Shown: piece after piece, positions 10,846 to 22,952 of the stretch
Layout of the letters: each line of letters begins with the position of its first letter
How positions within the stretch are numbered: the stretch's first letter is position 1
Source: Emmonsiellopsis sp. PD_33
Lineage: Eukaryota; Ascomycota; Eurotiomycetes; Onygenales; Ajellomycetaceae
Length of the DNA stretch: 64,000 bases
Direction of reading: 5' to 3'
Assembly: GCA_032988165.1 (NCBI GenBank)
Contig: JANTQF010000024.1
Coordinates: forward strand, 1 to 64,000
Made by a program: the position numbers and the translations under genes
Notes under the pieces: generated by a model
Database searches by the model: none
Told to the model about the DNA's origin: nothing
The model's input: the letters and a program-made list of their open reading frames with translations, nothing else

Positions 10846-13517
10846 GTGTGTGAGATTTGACATTCGAGACCGAATGTGGAGTGGTGATGTTGGTTAGTTA
10901 CACTGGTTTGTACAACTCCCATAAATACATATCTTGTTTCATATTCATTGTCCGGGAGCATTTGCATCATTAGATTTTGTTTACGATACCTTTGCCTCCG
11001 TTTCGTGTTTACGTTGTCCTCTTCTTCGCTATTTTCTCATCTCACCCCCCTTTGGGTCTGGAATTATTATGCATTTTATCGACATTTATTTTCGGGCCGT
11101 GGGCCACACCTTCTGGCTCGTTGTCCTTGGATTTTTATTCCTCACCCACACACCCTCGATGGAGGAATGAGACTATGGTTACATAGACCAGAAACTGCAA
11201 CATTCGAATCAGACCATCGAGCATTTCAGCCCATATTGAAATCCTTGGAGGCCTCTCCCTCTTATCTATCATGTGGCTTTCAGCAGAATTCAACATCTCT
11301 TCTGTCTTTTGGTGACATCACAACCTTCGCAAACTGGATATACATATTGAACCAGCCATATCGCTTGGGATATATCCAATGGAAAAAAAGGACAGGGCAC
11401 GCAGGACCTCCCTAGCGGACACGAGGTCAACTGACTTATCTCAGCCTCTACCCAACCAAATACTGTCCTTGAAACCCCGAAACTCTGAGAACGGGCATCG
11501 TCTTGGTTAACAGCTTTCTCTTCGCCGGGCCCTACCTATCTGGGATGCTTGTTTTCTGCGCAAATTTCATTAGGAAATGGTTATCAAATAGGTGATGTAA
11601 TTATCGACAAATCTCCTCGTCCCATGTTTCTGTTCTCTTCGTCTTCGCTTCCCTCCCCATCCACGTGTATACTCAATTATACGATTGGAAACAAAATCCG
11701 AGAAGTTTAATATTCCAGGATTGCATTCTTGTCCACCCCCCACGTCGTCAAAATTCACAGGTTTCATCCTTGGGCCCCGCAAGATGGGTGCTTCTGGGGG
11801 TCACCCATGACCCATACCCACGACGATCGCCGTCAGAACAAACATTACCGCGCACGAGCAACTACCTCGATCTAATCACTTGGACGTGTCAACCAGTCAT
11901 TATGGCAATTGTGATGCGAAGTTGTGAATGTGTAGTTCTTCGAGGGTCTGATAGGGTCGAGTATGATTTTTCTTTTGGTCCATGCGGTGACCTCCGGCTT
12001 CATTTCTTTTTCCCTAATAGCCGGAAAAAAAGATGAAAACGAAAAAGAAAAGGGAAAAGAAGAAAGTCCACATACCATCCGTCCGTCCCATCCATCACCT
12101 ATCCGCAATCTTCCCTTGTGGTCAATCTACCATGACGCCATTCTCGGCAGTTCGGAGTCGTAACCCGCAACCATTCTATTTATTTATTTTCGCCCCCCAT
12201 CCAGATCTCTCCCCACCGAGGAACTCATAAAATACGAGCAAGCTTAAGGTTTCAAAACAAACACCAGCAGCCAAGCCCAGCGTGGGCGCCAACCAGCGAA
12301 GCCAACAAATGACAAACCTCCGAAACCACAGACAACAGGGATCCTTATATTTTCTTTTTCCGCAACCACGTCCAATATCCCCGCAGCGTCAGACTTCCAC
12401 ATTCCCCCACATTTCCCAAACTATCCAAGCGGCAAGGGAGGGGCGCGCCTTCTCCCGCTCACACAGCCCCAGCTGGGTTCAACTGCTGTGGAGTTTTATT
12501 CTTTCTTCTGTTATCTGGTCTCTGTCTTTTGCAGCTATTATTCTTTAGGTCCGTCGTGCGGGAGACGGACGCCGTCATTGGATGGAATGAAGACATTGTT
12601 TCCCGACGCGGGGGAAATGTGATGTCATTGTTTCGGGTGAGACGGATGGATGGACGAAGCGTACATTGGCGGCTAGAGGGATGTTAGTTTTTTGTCTCCT
12701 TTATCTAATCAATCTAGGGATGATTAGGTTGATGGTGGGGGGAGGGGTCTGGCGGCAGCTGAGGCATGACATGGGGAGCACATGCTGTGTGAACTAGTGC
12801 GGTTGTGTTGCATTTTTGTAGGGTTGGCTTGGGGCAGTATCCGTTCGTCGCGCGCTAAGTGGGTGTGGTGGTGTTTTGCACTCAGTATCGGACTACGGAC
12901 TACTCGGGAACTAAACTAGGCTATTACAGCCGCAGCAGCACCAACAGCAGCGGGAGGGGGAGAGATTTGTTTTCCCAAGGCAATGGTGATTCGAGTTTGG
13001 AGGAATAAGTGTTTGATTGGGTGTGTAATGAGCGTCCTAAAACCTTTCATTCCCTAGGGATCGATCCAACAAGCTCTCCAAACAACCGTCAAGCCGGCAA
13101 GCCCCTCGTCTCCCAACTCCACAGCCCCTTCCAACAAGCTCCAACTAAGATCTGTCAAAGAAAAGCAGAAACATGAAACAGTGGCGAACAGGCAAAGAGC
13201 TAAAATTGACAGGAATGCTATTCCCCCAACCCCACCCGTGGGCTGCAATAACTATGATGGTAACAGTAAGTTGGCCTCCTCCTCCAATTCATTGGACAAC
13301 GGCTCAAAAGGCATCGAGATTTCGTGGAAGCGTTTGGGGATATATATCTCTTTCCATCTCGGAATGATTGATGATGTTTCGCGCTGATGTATCCGTTTTT
13401 GAGGAAAGCGACAGATACAATCAGCTCGACTTTTCAGCGGGCAGAAAAGAGGTATATATCGAAGTGGAGGAAGAGCGGGAGGGGAGGGTAAATAACATTT
13501 AGCTCATCGGGAGCAGC
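10846..13517. other. 2.7-kb gene-poor region
   Basis: No convincing gene. Low-complexity purine and pyrimidine tracts are frequent. An 80-codon frame starting near 12309 ends in a hydrophobic stretch (LLWSFILSSVIWSLSFAAII) and has an A+T-rich TATA-like block (CATAAAATA) about 85 bp upstream, so a small membrane peptide or a non-coding transcript is conceivable. I do not call it. Confidence 0.4.
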
Positions 13518-13686
13518 TTAGTGCTGTTTTGTGTTTTGGTAGATGAGCATGTATGAAGACACCACAAGGGGGGGGCATGGAGATGGGAAAAGGGGGTTAT
13601 TCTCTCAGAGGGAGGCTTACCTTGCAGGAGGTGCAGCTGCAGGAGTTGCAGTCGCCAGAGCAGCAGTTGCAGTCACAGGGAGACAT
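13518..13686 (-). CDS. Metallothionein-type cysteine-rich peptide A
   Basis: A very short gene. Exon 1 (13686-13621) encodes 22 residues of which eight are Cys, at 4, 6, 8, 9, 13, 16, 18 and 21, giving Cys-X-Cys and Cys-Cys pairs and no aromatic residue. That is the composition of fungal copper metallothioneins. A GTAAGC donor follows directly. The best acceptor (CAG at 13526-13524) adds one His and then a stop, giving 23 residues with a 97-bp intron. Without splicing the frame would end a few codons into the intron. An A+T-rich TATA-like element lies at about 13841-13848, some 155 bp upstream. It probably buffers Cu(I). The open points are the 3' exon and whether expression is copper-induced. 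Confidence 0.75.
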
Positions 13687-15996
13687 GTTGATTGTGAGGG
13701 GGGGGGGGTGAATTTGAAAAATTCGGGTATAATAGCTTTTGAATTGCGAAGTGGTTTGTTAGATTGCTTTCGATACTATTCAGAGGCCTGGTGGAAGAGA
13801 AGAAAGAAAAACCCCAGAGGAAGAGGGGAAGAGGAGCTCCTATTTATGTTTCGAGCCTCCGGCCTGCACGTGTATGATGTCTGGGCGCCAACATCGAAGG
13901 TGGGATGGTGTGGGGAGTGCAAAGAGAAAAAATCGCATCACGGACACTCCTAGTTGACTAGCTGCATACTCCTCAGCCTGGTTCAGAACGGAAAACAGGA
14001 TGTTGGACATGCGGGTAGTATCCAAACGTGTGGGGAAATCATAACCTCAGCCATCATAACCTCAGACCAACAGGCTACAATGGTCAAAGGAAGACTCAAT
14101 CAGATCTTCTCGAGGCCCTCCTTTGAGGCGTGATGGAATGATCTAAGTCCATCGGCCGCACGTTTCTTCTTCTGCTTCTCTGGTGATGCAAACCGGGGCT
14201 TCCTGAGACATCGTATCGCACGATATAATCAGGCTTGCATTGCAGCCTGCAGGACTAATGCGTCTTTGTAGTCCGCGCTTCTGGAAGAATGCGGATTGTT
14301 GTAATTCCCCATTGCCGCGCATTTTTTTTTTAGATATCGGAGGCTCGGAGGCTATCCACGAGGCCCTTGCCGGCTCGCGCCGTCTCCGTTGGACTGAGCT
14401 TCAACCTTTGTTTCTCCGAAGAACTGCCCCCCATTTTCAGGAGGCGAACTCGGAAAACCCTCATCACATTTCAGCCGATTTAGACGCACAATAATCTCCT
14501 CGTGCGGGCCTTGTGATCCACGTTTAGGCCCCCTCAGTGATGCTTGGGCAGCCAAGGTGGGGGGTAAGGTTCACTGGTCAGGCCTGGTTCCAAAACAATG
14601 GAAAGGGTACAATCCCCGCAGCGCCGAGATCCGCGGATGTCAGTAACCAAAGCGCATTATGTAGGTCACCAGAGGCGGAGTGTAGAATACTACCTGACGC
14701 CACGCGAGTGTGGTCTGTCTCAAAACATGCAGTTGGTTGTGCCATGAAGTTTGCGGAGATATACAGTGATTATGTAATCACTGAGAGGGTCCAAAAATAT
14801 CCAACCCTAACTCCGTCGAAGAGAAATCCCATCAAAGGCAGCTAAATGCGTCGGAAGCCCAATAACTCCACATGAGTCGTGGCAGCTTGTTATTGTAGGA
14901 TTTGTTCTCAAATCTGGAAGCCAAAAGCTTGTTTCTGACCCAGTCTGACATTGCTGCGAACCAACGGTGCAGATCATGAATTGCTATGCGGCCTTTTTAT
15001 GTTTCAGGGGACATTTTGTTTTGAGGAATACATCATATCCTCCTTTTATGTAGGTAGGTTTTGGGGTAGTAGAAATACCCATTTATGCTAATGTAGCATC
15101 CCTCAAGCCTGCTCCTTCAAAGTGGTGCTTTATATTTTAGCCATGCTTCATACAGTTTGTTGTGCAGAAACCCCAAGAAACTAGGAAGCATTCTGTCTCT
15201 GGAACCATCAACAATGGTAGCAACTGCTCAGACCCGGGCAATGCAAACATAAAGGTCTCGAGCAGCGTCCATGCAATGTGGTGGCACTGCCCTCAAGGAC
15301 ACCAAGTGCTTCCAATAAACCCGGAACGTTGGATGTGATGGGCATGCAGGGAACAGCAGCTTCTCAACAAGGATAGGGATTCTTGACAATCGTTTGTGGG
15401 GAAACACCTTATAACCTGATAGGGCGCCAGGCTAGCATCCCCTTTTATCGAAAAGGACATAGGGGAATGACTTGTCATTTACACGGTTGACACAGGATAC
15501 TCGTTGGCTGGTCTTAAACCCAAGGTAACCTCTGTGCTTGTATGCTCCGATCATACCTTCAGCTCCCCAATTCAATGATTCCTCATTCCCATACATTTCC
15601 AACAACCTTGGAAAACAAGGCTTGTTATGAGATTGAATTTCTTTTTCGGCCTCGGGAGGAATTTGGCATTTGCTTTTGCTAGGTGAGTAACCATGCATCT
15701 TTGTTGATTAGGGAAAGAGAGCTCATCTAGGGTTACAGTTCGTAGGGGCCTTTATGTATATACGGGTTCCTTGAGATTCGATGGTGCTTAGGCATTTTTA
15801 CATTCACAAAGTTATACCGCTGACATACGGGTTTAAACTTGAAATGGAGTGAGCAAACATGTTTCATTCATATCATTATTTGACGTTGTCTTACCTCACT
15901 GCTCAATTAGGGTTCTTTTCCTTATTATATTTTCCCTTTTGTTGAATTCTCAGACTGTCTCATTCCTGCAAACCCACTTTGTTCAGATATCCCTGT
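13687..15996. other. 2.3-kb gene-poor region before the polyketide cluster
   Basis: Holds the metallothionein A promoter on its left. A direct repeat of CATAACCTCAG occurs twice near 14042-14066 and a 20-bp dyad lies at 14764-14783. An 88-codon minus-strand frame at 15432-15698 has protein-like composition but no recognisable family. I see no supported gene. It may mark the left border of the cluster. Confidence 0.4.
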
Positions 15997-17426
15997 TCAT
16001 TCGCATTTCTTTCCGATCTCAATGATGGAAAACAGCGAGCCAGCCTGCGAAACAATCCGGAGAATTTCCAACTCAGGACTGGCCGTCTGTACAACCTCAG
16101 CCCAGTCTTTCGCGGTTCGTTCTCGCCCACAGTGGCAGTGGAGGTGGGAGTTGACAGCCCTATTTCAACATGTAAGTTTTAAACCTTTCATTATTTGTGC
16201 TTCATATAACTAGCACTTACGCCTCAACGCGCGCCCATGCAATGGGAGCCGTAGCAGGGTCCTGCAGTGATATCTCGACCAATATTATCCGTGCGTCGCT
16301 TTTCAGGGCGGGTAGGAGATTGCGCAAAATCTCTGCTGATTTCTCATCTGACCAGTCATGCAACACGGTTCGTAGGACGTAGGCATCTGCCTTCACGGGC
16401 TGTGGCTTGAAGAAGTCATGGACCTGAAACTCCATGCGGCTCGCGAACTCTTCAGGGGCTTTAAACAACGCTGCCTGAGCAGGGATATCTTGGACGATGA
16501 AGCGCGTGTCGGGAGATTGTTTGGCGACGCTGGCGCTGAAGTGGCCGGAACCCCCTCCCACCTAGTTAATGATGAATAATTAGCGAGGTAAAATTAGTCA
16601 ATCTGAAATTCTCATCGCATCATTCGACTAAAATAAATTACATAGGTCGAAAGACAAAGAAGAGGAACGAGGACGAGGTTTCGGTACATACATCAACTAT
16701 AAGACCGTACTGGTCCCACGGATACAACTTGAGATTTGCCTCAGTCGAGCCCACCGTCGTTGTTGGGACCCAAGTAATGCCCTTGGCAAAGCGCGCGCCA
16801 CGCTCCGGATCGCTAATTACCAGGTCCAGAGAGCTGACAGAAGTGTTGTCCCGAGCTATGTTGAATGGGCTCAGGTTGGGGTCCAAGGACATGCCATGGG
16901 CATCATAGGTCCGCGGTAATGCCAGCACAGCCTCTAACGTATCGTCGACCATATTTGCGATCCAGCATTGGAGAGACTCATTATCCGCGATTAGGGCTGA
17001 CGCCGCCGAATGGGCCACCCGGCCTGGCTCTGGCTCACGGAAGATGCGCCGAGTGATCAGATGCCGCATGTATGCGACAAGCCGGTGGTATTCGAGCTTG
17101 ACCGAGGCAGCTAATTCCTCGTACGAGATGGTGCCATGACGAGGAACGAGTTGGTGTAATCGATAATGCCAAAGGATCCGCAACGCACCAACGTCATGGA
17201 CTGCTGTGAGCGGGAAGACCGTGATGAAGGATCTGGGCGTATCGACTAAATCATTCAGGTTCAGACAGGCTGACATCAACGCGAGTCGGGTCTCCTGGAT
17301 CTCGAGAGGGACGTCGGGCCACGCATCGACGTTGTCGAAGCTGAGGGTCTCATTCTGACTGTCCAAGTAGGCCTGGAACTTTCCCGCCAGGACGTTGATC
17401 TGGGCAGCGTATTCGAGCAGGTTCAT
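15997..17426 (-). CDS. SAM-dependent O-methyltransferase (polyketide tailoring type)
   Basis: Likely transfers a methyl group from S-adenosylmethionine to a phenolic hydroxyl of the cluster product. Three exons (17426-16692, 16561-16221, 16159-15997) give 412 residues, the usual size of fungal plant-like OMTs. The N-terminal half is the helical dimerisation domain with a winged-helix-like segment. The SAM site begins VDVGGGSGHFS, split by the first intron, and the catalytic region has LRTVLHDWSDEKS with the base His. The last exon supplies the conserved RTAKDWAEVV and FSIIEIGK C-terminus, so the gene is complete although the unspliced frame stops early. The start at 17426 is the first ATG before the conserved helix; an in-frame extension exists upstream. 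It diverges from the FAD monooxygenase across 416 bp. Confidence 0.92.
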
Positions 17427-17842
17427 GATGATGCTTTTCTTCGAACGGCTCTCATGGCTTTGAGTCTTCTCCCTTCCATCCTGGGGACTGGTTTTATGCT
17501 TGCTGGTCAGCCCATGGCGGCAGTTGTGTCGATGTTTTGGTTTCGGACAAGAATCTGTTCCCCTGAGATAACCCCTGACTAGCGCGGATGGAAGTGTAAA
17601 TTGCCACAGGGGAAGGGCGAATCGAAGCCGGCATCTCGAGCCGGATTTTTTCTCTCTATGACCGGACGTTACATAATGCGGAGACACAAATTCTTAAACT
17701 TCAAGAAAAGGATAGTTCATGAAGACTGCTCAAGCCGTTGTGCGCATGGTCCACGGTTATCAAGTAATTTCTTTGCTAAAGTACTCGCCTTTTTAACCGC
17801 AGCGTTTTCCAACTCATCTTGATACGGAACCAGAGAGCAAAT
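17427..17842. promoter_or_regulatory. Divergent promoter, O-methyltransferase / FAD monooxygenase
   Basis: 416 bp between two head-to-head tailoring genes. It contains GGCGAATCGA at 17616-17625, identical to one of the repeats in the PKS promoter 18 kb away. Shared control of both genes by the cluster regulator is the natural inference. Confidence 0.6.
17616..17625 (+). promoter_or_regulatory. GGCGARWCGA motif copy (OMT/FMO promoter)
   Basis: Sequence GGCGAATCGA, followed by AGCCGG. It is exactly identical to the copy at 35810-35819 in the PKS divergent promoter. Candidate regulator site; no experimental support. Confidence 0.4.
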
Positions 17843-19473
17843 ATGATTTCCGAACCCGCGAAATCTCAGGTTCCACTGAATGTAATAGTGGTTGGGTAAG
17901 TGGCATCGTCACTGTTGGGTGCATTTGCTAGACTAATCCAATCCTCTGCAGAGCAGGTAGTTAACCATCTCTCTCTCGTTCGAGCAGTTGGCCACTTGGA
18001 ACGCTTTGAATCAGTGATTCTAATACTCCAGGCGCAGGCATTGGAGGCCTCTCGGCCGCCGTCGCCCTCGCCCGACGGGGGCATCTCGTTCAAGTCCTAG
18101 AGTCAACTGAGCAGGTAATACACCGTTAACTTAATATGGCGTTAGCTGCGGTCAATGATTCCCAATGCTAAGAGTAGAAATGCAGCTGCTCTCTGCTGGT
18201 GCTGGTGTCGTCATTCCACCAACGACACTATCTTGGTTCCAATGTAAGGTGCTAGAGATACAGAATGGCGTCCCCCACAATACCAAGACGCTCACGATCT
18301 GACCCCGAATGAAGCTGAAGGAATACTACTGCCGAATGACCCGATATGCATGCCTTTAGAAGGGTTTGATGTTTCACGTTGGAACAATGGCGAAGTAATC
18401 GTTCGCACCCCAGCTAATCCACTGGGAAAGCAAAGCACCCTCCACCGGGGGGACTTGCAGCTGGCTCTTCTCGCCCGAGCTCGACAGATGGAGAACATCA
18501 CGATCAGGCTAAACTCTCGTGTCGTGAATGTCGACTTCAACGAAACATCGGTCCTTCTAGAGACGGGGGGGAAAGTGGCGGGAGACCTGATTATTGCTGC
18601 GGACGGCGTCAAATCCACGTTCAAACCCAGGATCTGCCCACCAGAGGCCGCCAAGGCACAAACATCCGGCGAGGCTGCATTCCGCATTATGCTTCCGCGA
18701 GAGGCTTTGGAGGGAGATGAAGAATTGATGGGCCTGCTGCAGCAGCCACGGGTGAAGCGGTGGGACGGCCCCGATTGTCACGTTGTAGCATACCCAGTGC
18801 GGAACCATGAGCTTCTCAATGTGGTTCTAATTCATCTGGACGATGGTCGTGATCATGCTGAGGAATCCTGGACATCGGCCAGTGAGAAGCAACAGGTCTA
18901 TAACTGTTTTCAGGGGTGGGACCCGCTTCTCCACAAGATCATCGACCTTTCCCCGGCCGAAGTGCTAAATTTTCGAATGTTCTTGCATCCCGCCTCGCCA
19001 GTATGGACAAAGGGATCTGTAGTCCTCCTTGGTGATGCGTGTCATGCTATGCTGTCAGTGATTATCTCTTCTTCCCCCCCATATCATTTCATTGGCTGAC
19101 ATTATGGATAATCAGGCCCTATCTCGGCCAAGGCGTCGCGCAAGCAATTGAAGACGTGACGGCCATTGCAGCTGTACTATCTGTGATCAAAACTAGGGAA
19201 GACCTTCCTTTAGCACTGCAGGCGTATGAGACGTCTCGTAAACACCGCGTTGAGCAGATACAGGCCGCCGCATACCGTGCACGGGACCAGTTGCATCTCA
19301 AAGATGGAGAGGCGCAGGCGGCTCGAGATAGGGAACGAGCGGCAGCTTCCAAGGAAAATCAAAACACAGATGTGATCAAGATGCAGCAGGTATATTGGGT
19401 CTGGGACGCTGCGCAGGCGGCTGAAAAGGCGCTGCTGGATCTTCGCAAGGGGGAGCAGGTTTGTGTATCGTGA
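17843..19473 (+). CDS. FAD-dependent aromatic monooxygenase (salicylate-hydroxylase-like)
   Basis: Group A flavin monooxygenase that hydroxylates phenols using NAD(P)H and O2. My model has six exons (17843-17895, 17952-17956, 18038-18114, 18186-18243, 18288-19053, 19116-19473) giving 438 residues, normal for the family. The FAD dinucleotide motif GAGIGGLSAA is assembled across a 5-nt exon. The DG motif (AADGVKST) and GD motif (LLGDACHAMLPYLGQG, split by the last intron) are both intact. RWNNGEV matches the usual substrate-domain strand. Weak points are the 5-nt exon and a 44-bp fourth intron ending in an AAG acceptor. The alternatives are a frameshift or an unusual splice form. In a resorcylate pathway such an enzyme could hydroxylate with or without decarboxylation, yielding a hydroquinone. 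Confidence 0.85.
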
Positions 19474-19971
19474 AACAAACAGGCATGACACGAACCCATA
19501 AACAGTTATAAGGCGGCTTCCAGTCACAGATTCTTTGATACGTGTCCAAGTTTTCTGGCGGGATTTAAATACTCTGAAGGCCATAACGTCGATAGATATG
19601 GAGTCTAGCCCCGAACTTGACCACAGAGAATATCAAAATTGTCCTTCGTAATTGAATGTAAACTGACAGTAACAGAAAGCCAAGTGAAGAAAACGGCCAT
19701 TCATGTCATAAATTCGTCAATGCTAGTCTAAACGACGGCGGAGGTTAGGAAAAAGCTGACACAAAAAGACCCCCCAAAGCGGTCTTCTAGGTAATCATCT
19801 AGATATAACAATTAAAAGGAAGCACCCATCACTGAATGCATCTGATCTTTGTGGGTACTAAATCGTCATCGCGTGAGAGACCATCGTATACTTACTGATC
19901 TATATTCTGAGCAAGTCAGGCCCAGACTCTTGTCTCCCCTTCCCTTAAAAGCGAGATGAAATACTATTATG
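19474..19971. other. Intergenic, convergent 3' ends
   Basis: 498 bp, A+T-rich, between the monooxygenase and the regulator, which point at each other. No gene seen. Confidence 0.5.
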
Positions 19972-21982
19972 TTAGATGAGCAAGATGTCTCGACCAAGAC
20001 TCGCCATCGCATCTTCCCACGTTACGCCGTCCGGTCGCGTCGGTTCAACTCGTCGTAGACTCCAGCATCTTTCGAGGATTTCCAGCACGTTTTGTAGATT
20101 CCCCATGTTCATCTTCGTCACCGATGCCACCAGCTCCCGGAAGAAACAGTATTGATAGGGCTCCGCAAGACAGCCGCTCACACACAACGGCCATACCAAG
20201 GTGCGGAGGAGATCAGTATCCGGGAATAGCTCCAGTGCACCTATGGTCCGACAAACAGCCCTTTGTATTTCTGGCAGACTGGGATGCCCACCAGAGGCCA
20301 CCGTCTCCAGCAAGATGGCCGCTGAACACGCGAAGATGTAGGTGCTGAGTTTTTTCATATACTCCGAGAGGACTTCTTCGCCGTCACTGTGTCTCTGGGA
20401 CAACCATTGGTAGGTGATGGCGATGTCGGCTTCTAACCCCTCTCGGACTGACGATGCTCGTTTAGTGAGAGCCCAGACGCTGAGGGAGCCGGCAGTTTGT
20501 GCCTTTCGCTTCCAGATTCGAAGATCGTGGATTTGGAGAATAGACAGCAACACCCAGTTTTCACAGTTAGAAAAGGCCACAGATGGAGCATCACGTCCTT
20601 GGTCACGTAGGATCTTAATGTAATGATCGAACAAAATAGGCTTGGATTCGCTGTTAAGGATCGATGCCGTGTCGAACCACAGGACCGAACTGATGATCCA
20701 TTTGGCGGCAGCCACTTGGAGGACAGTTGCATCGCCTTCAATGGCAGCCGGGTTGAATGGTCCGGCGTCGGTGGGAAAGGTGTTGACGAGAGCGCCGACT
20801 AATGAAGGCCCTGACCACCAATTCAGCCGCTGAAAGAGCAGATTGGTGGCTGCTAAAAGGTGACAGCGCCAATCGGTGTCGCCTCCTTGGAGCACCTATA
20901 CATAAAATACTCCATGTTAGGGAGGGAGAATTTGGTGGCCAACTCTGGGGGTCACCACTTACATTTGACAGTAACATCGTTATACCCGCAAGGATATGGA
21001 TCACATTGGGGCAATGGGCCACATTGGGACACTGGACAAGCGGGGATTGTGCATGGTAGCACTCTAACGACTGGGACATACGCTTCAAGGCACAGGTATA
21101 ATACAGTCCAGCGGCATCCGCGTTCACCAGCGAGTTGTTCTGTCCCGAGATTGCCATATGTGATGCGCTCGACGCCAAAGCAGCCAGGTAAACGGGGCGG
21201 GAATTCGCCATCAGCCATAGCAGCCAAGCTTTGTCGGATGCGAGGTCACTGGTAAACAGGAACTGAAACTGCCAATGAACCGTGGTTTCAAAGTAATGCA
21301 TCATCAAGGTGGCCTCTTGCAAAGTCATCGATGGCAGCAACGGTTCCAAGCGGAGGGTGGTAGTATTGTCGGATGCCAGCAGCGGCGAGGGCTCCCACTG
21401 GACAGAGAAATAGTCTGAGGCATTCGAATCGCCAACCACGGACTCGGGATGCGTGGTGAGAGGTGTAAGAATGGCCTGCGCGTCTGGGATAGTCGTATCT
21501 GGCGTCCTCTGCTGCCCCTGAAAATAGCTTTGGTGGGATAGGGGGGCTTCAACCAAGGCGCCGTCAGCCAGCCGATCAGAGTCATTGAGGCCATCATGCT
21601 CGCCAGACGCCGTCGCAACGGGCTGCCGGTCTGAGATAGGGGTATCCAGCGAGCGCGGCGGCGTCGTCTGCCCCTGAAACCCGCTGTCGTGAGGTTCAAA
21701 TAAGGTCGGCCCATGATCCGCGCCTAACAGCCGCCAAGCCGCTGACGACGGTTTAGCATCGCAGCAACTCTGTCTATTTTTGACGGCCTTTGCAACCGCC
21801 ATCTTGACCCTCACCCGCTCGGCCTTCTCGCGCACGCCGCCGTCCATCCACGCCGGCCGCTGGCTGGACCGGTGGCACGTCAGATTCAACCCGAAGCACG
21901 GCGTGCAGATCTCGTCCCGCTCGTCGCATTTCTTTCGTCGGAGGCGACAGGTCCAACAGCCGTCACGGCTGCGTTTTTCCAT
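19972..21982 (-). CDS. Zn(II)2Cys6 transcription factor, likely cluster regulator
   Basis: Two exons (21982-20963, 20895-19972) encode 647 residues. The zinc cluster is at the very N-terminus: six Cys in the spacing C-x2-C-x6-C-x6-C-x2-C-x6-C from residue 9, with the basic RLRRKKCDE loop. It is followed by a basic helical stretch and a disordered, Ser/Pro/Thr-rich linker. The C-terminal half is a helical fungal transcription-factor domain of the Fungal_trans_2 kind, with no DNA-binding motif. The frame is open for 35 codons further upstream, but the ATG before the zinc cluster is the natural start. Its place between the tailoring genes and the oxidase makes it the best candidate for a pathway activator; that role is inferred. 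Confidence 0.9.
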
Positions 21983-22952
21983 TCGATTTTCGGTTTCCTG
22001 AATACTAGGCCAATGAAAGGCGTGGGGAGCTGCACAAAAATCAATATCGACTCTCGCTTCTCGTGGGCGGAAATGGGGCCAGGTCAACGTTTCGATCTTC
22101 CTCTTTCAGCTCCGCCGGCTGGGGCTATATCCTCCCATTTACCCAAGTGTGCTTATCATGGCCCCTTGATATTTCATCGGAGCTGACCGGCTCATCCTGC
22201 CTCGGGAACCCATCCGACGGTTCGAAACCTCGTGTTTTTAATCTTCTCGAACGCAAGTCACCGCCAATCGCGCTGAGTTTAATCCAGGTTCCTCGCGCCA
22301 TCGCTCGTGTTCGAGATGCATTACCCTCAACTTCTGCCCGCCAAGGAGCTATGCGACGGGTAACTAACTGATTGCTCGGGCTGTTTTAGCTGTGTCGATT
22401 ATGCGAGCCATCCTCAGCCATTCCGCAGCAGATCTCTGCTGTCGAGACTTGTGGTTCATCATCAAGATCCATATCAGAGTGGGACGGCGGATGGCAAACA
22501 ATATGAACCTTGGGAGGATATCCTCGTCGGCGACTGGCAAGGACTGGATGCCCCGTATGGCTTCATGGCCAACCTCTGGATGTCCATGTAAACCGTGCGC
22601 CCCACGAGATATCGTTTTCTGGATCATGCTGGCGAGAAGTACCTTCTGAACCCCTGGCATTCATCACCCCCGAAGATTACCACGCCATTTTTAATGCTAA
22701 CCCCTGTCTCTAGGAATTATTAATTATTATCAATCCACCCAAAACAAAAATAAAAATGGTTTGTGATACAAAATAGAGGGCTTAATAATACAGGCTCCCA
22801 AACAGAGACTCTCCTGCACGTTCTTATTAGGCCACCCGCTCCCCCCCCTTAGGTTCAGCTGCTCCAGCTTTTACCTCGCCACACAAAGAAGCGTTTGCAC
22901 CATTCGGATAACTATCCAATTAATTGACCAATCGACTCTTCGCCCGGATACC
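21983..22952. promoter_or_regulatory. Divergent region, regulator / quinone reductase
   Basis: 970 bp between the regulator ATG (minus strand) and the quinone reductase ATG (plus strand). No copy of the GGCGARWCGA motif was seen here. Small frames overlap it without protein character. Confidence 0.4.

Noticed and set aside
10948..11415. 155-codon plus-strand frame
   Set aside because: Aromatic- and Ser-rich translation without domain, immediately downstream of the glucosidase II beta stop; looks like 3' non-coding DNA.
16217..16561. O-methyltransferase truncated at its C-terminus
   Set aside because: The stop is in an intron (GTAAGT...TAG). The next exon supplies the expected C-terminal RTAKDWAEVV...SIIEIG segment.
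22217..22231. GGTTCGAAACC, resembling a tRNA B box
   Set aside because: No acceptor stem, D-arm or anticodon arm can be folded at the right distance; no tRNA found in the window.
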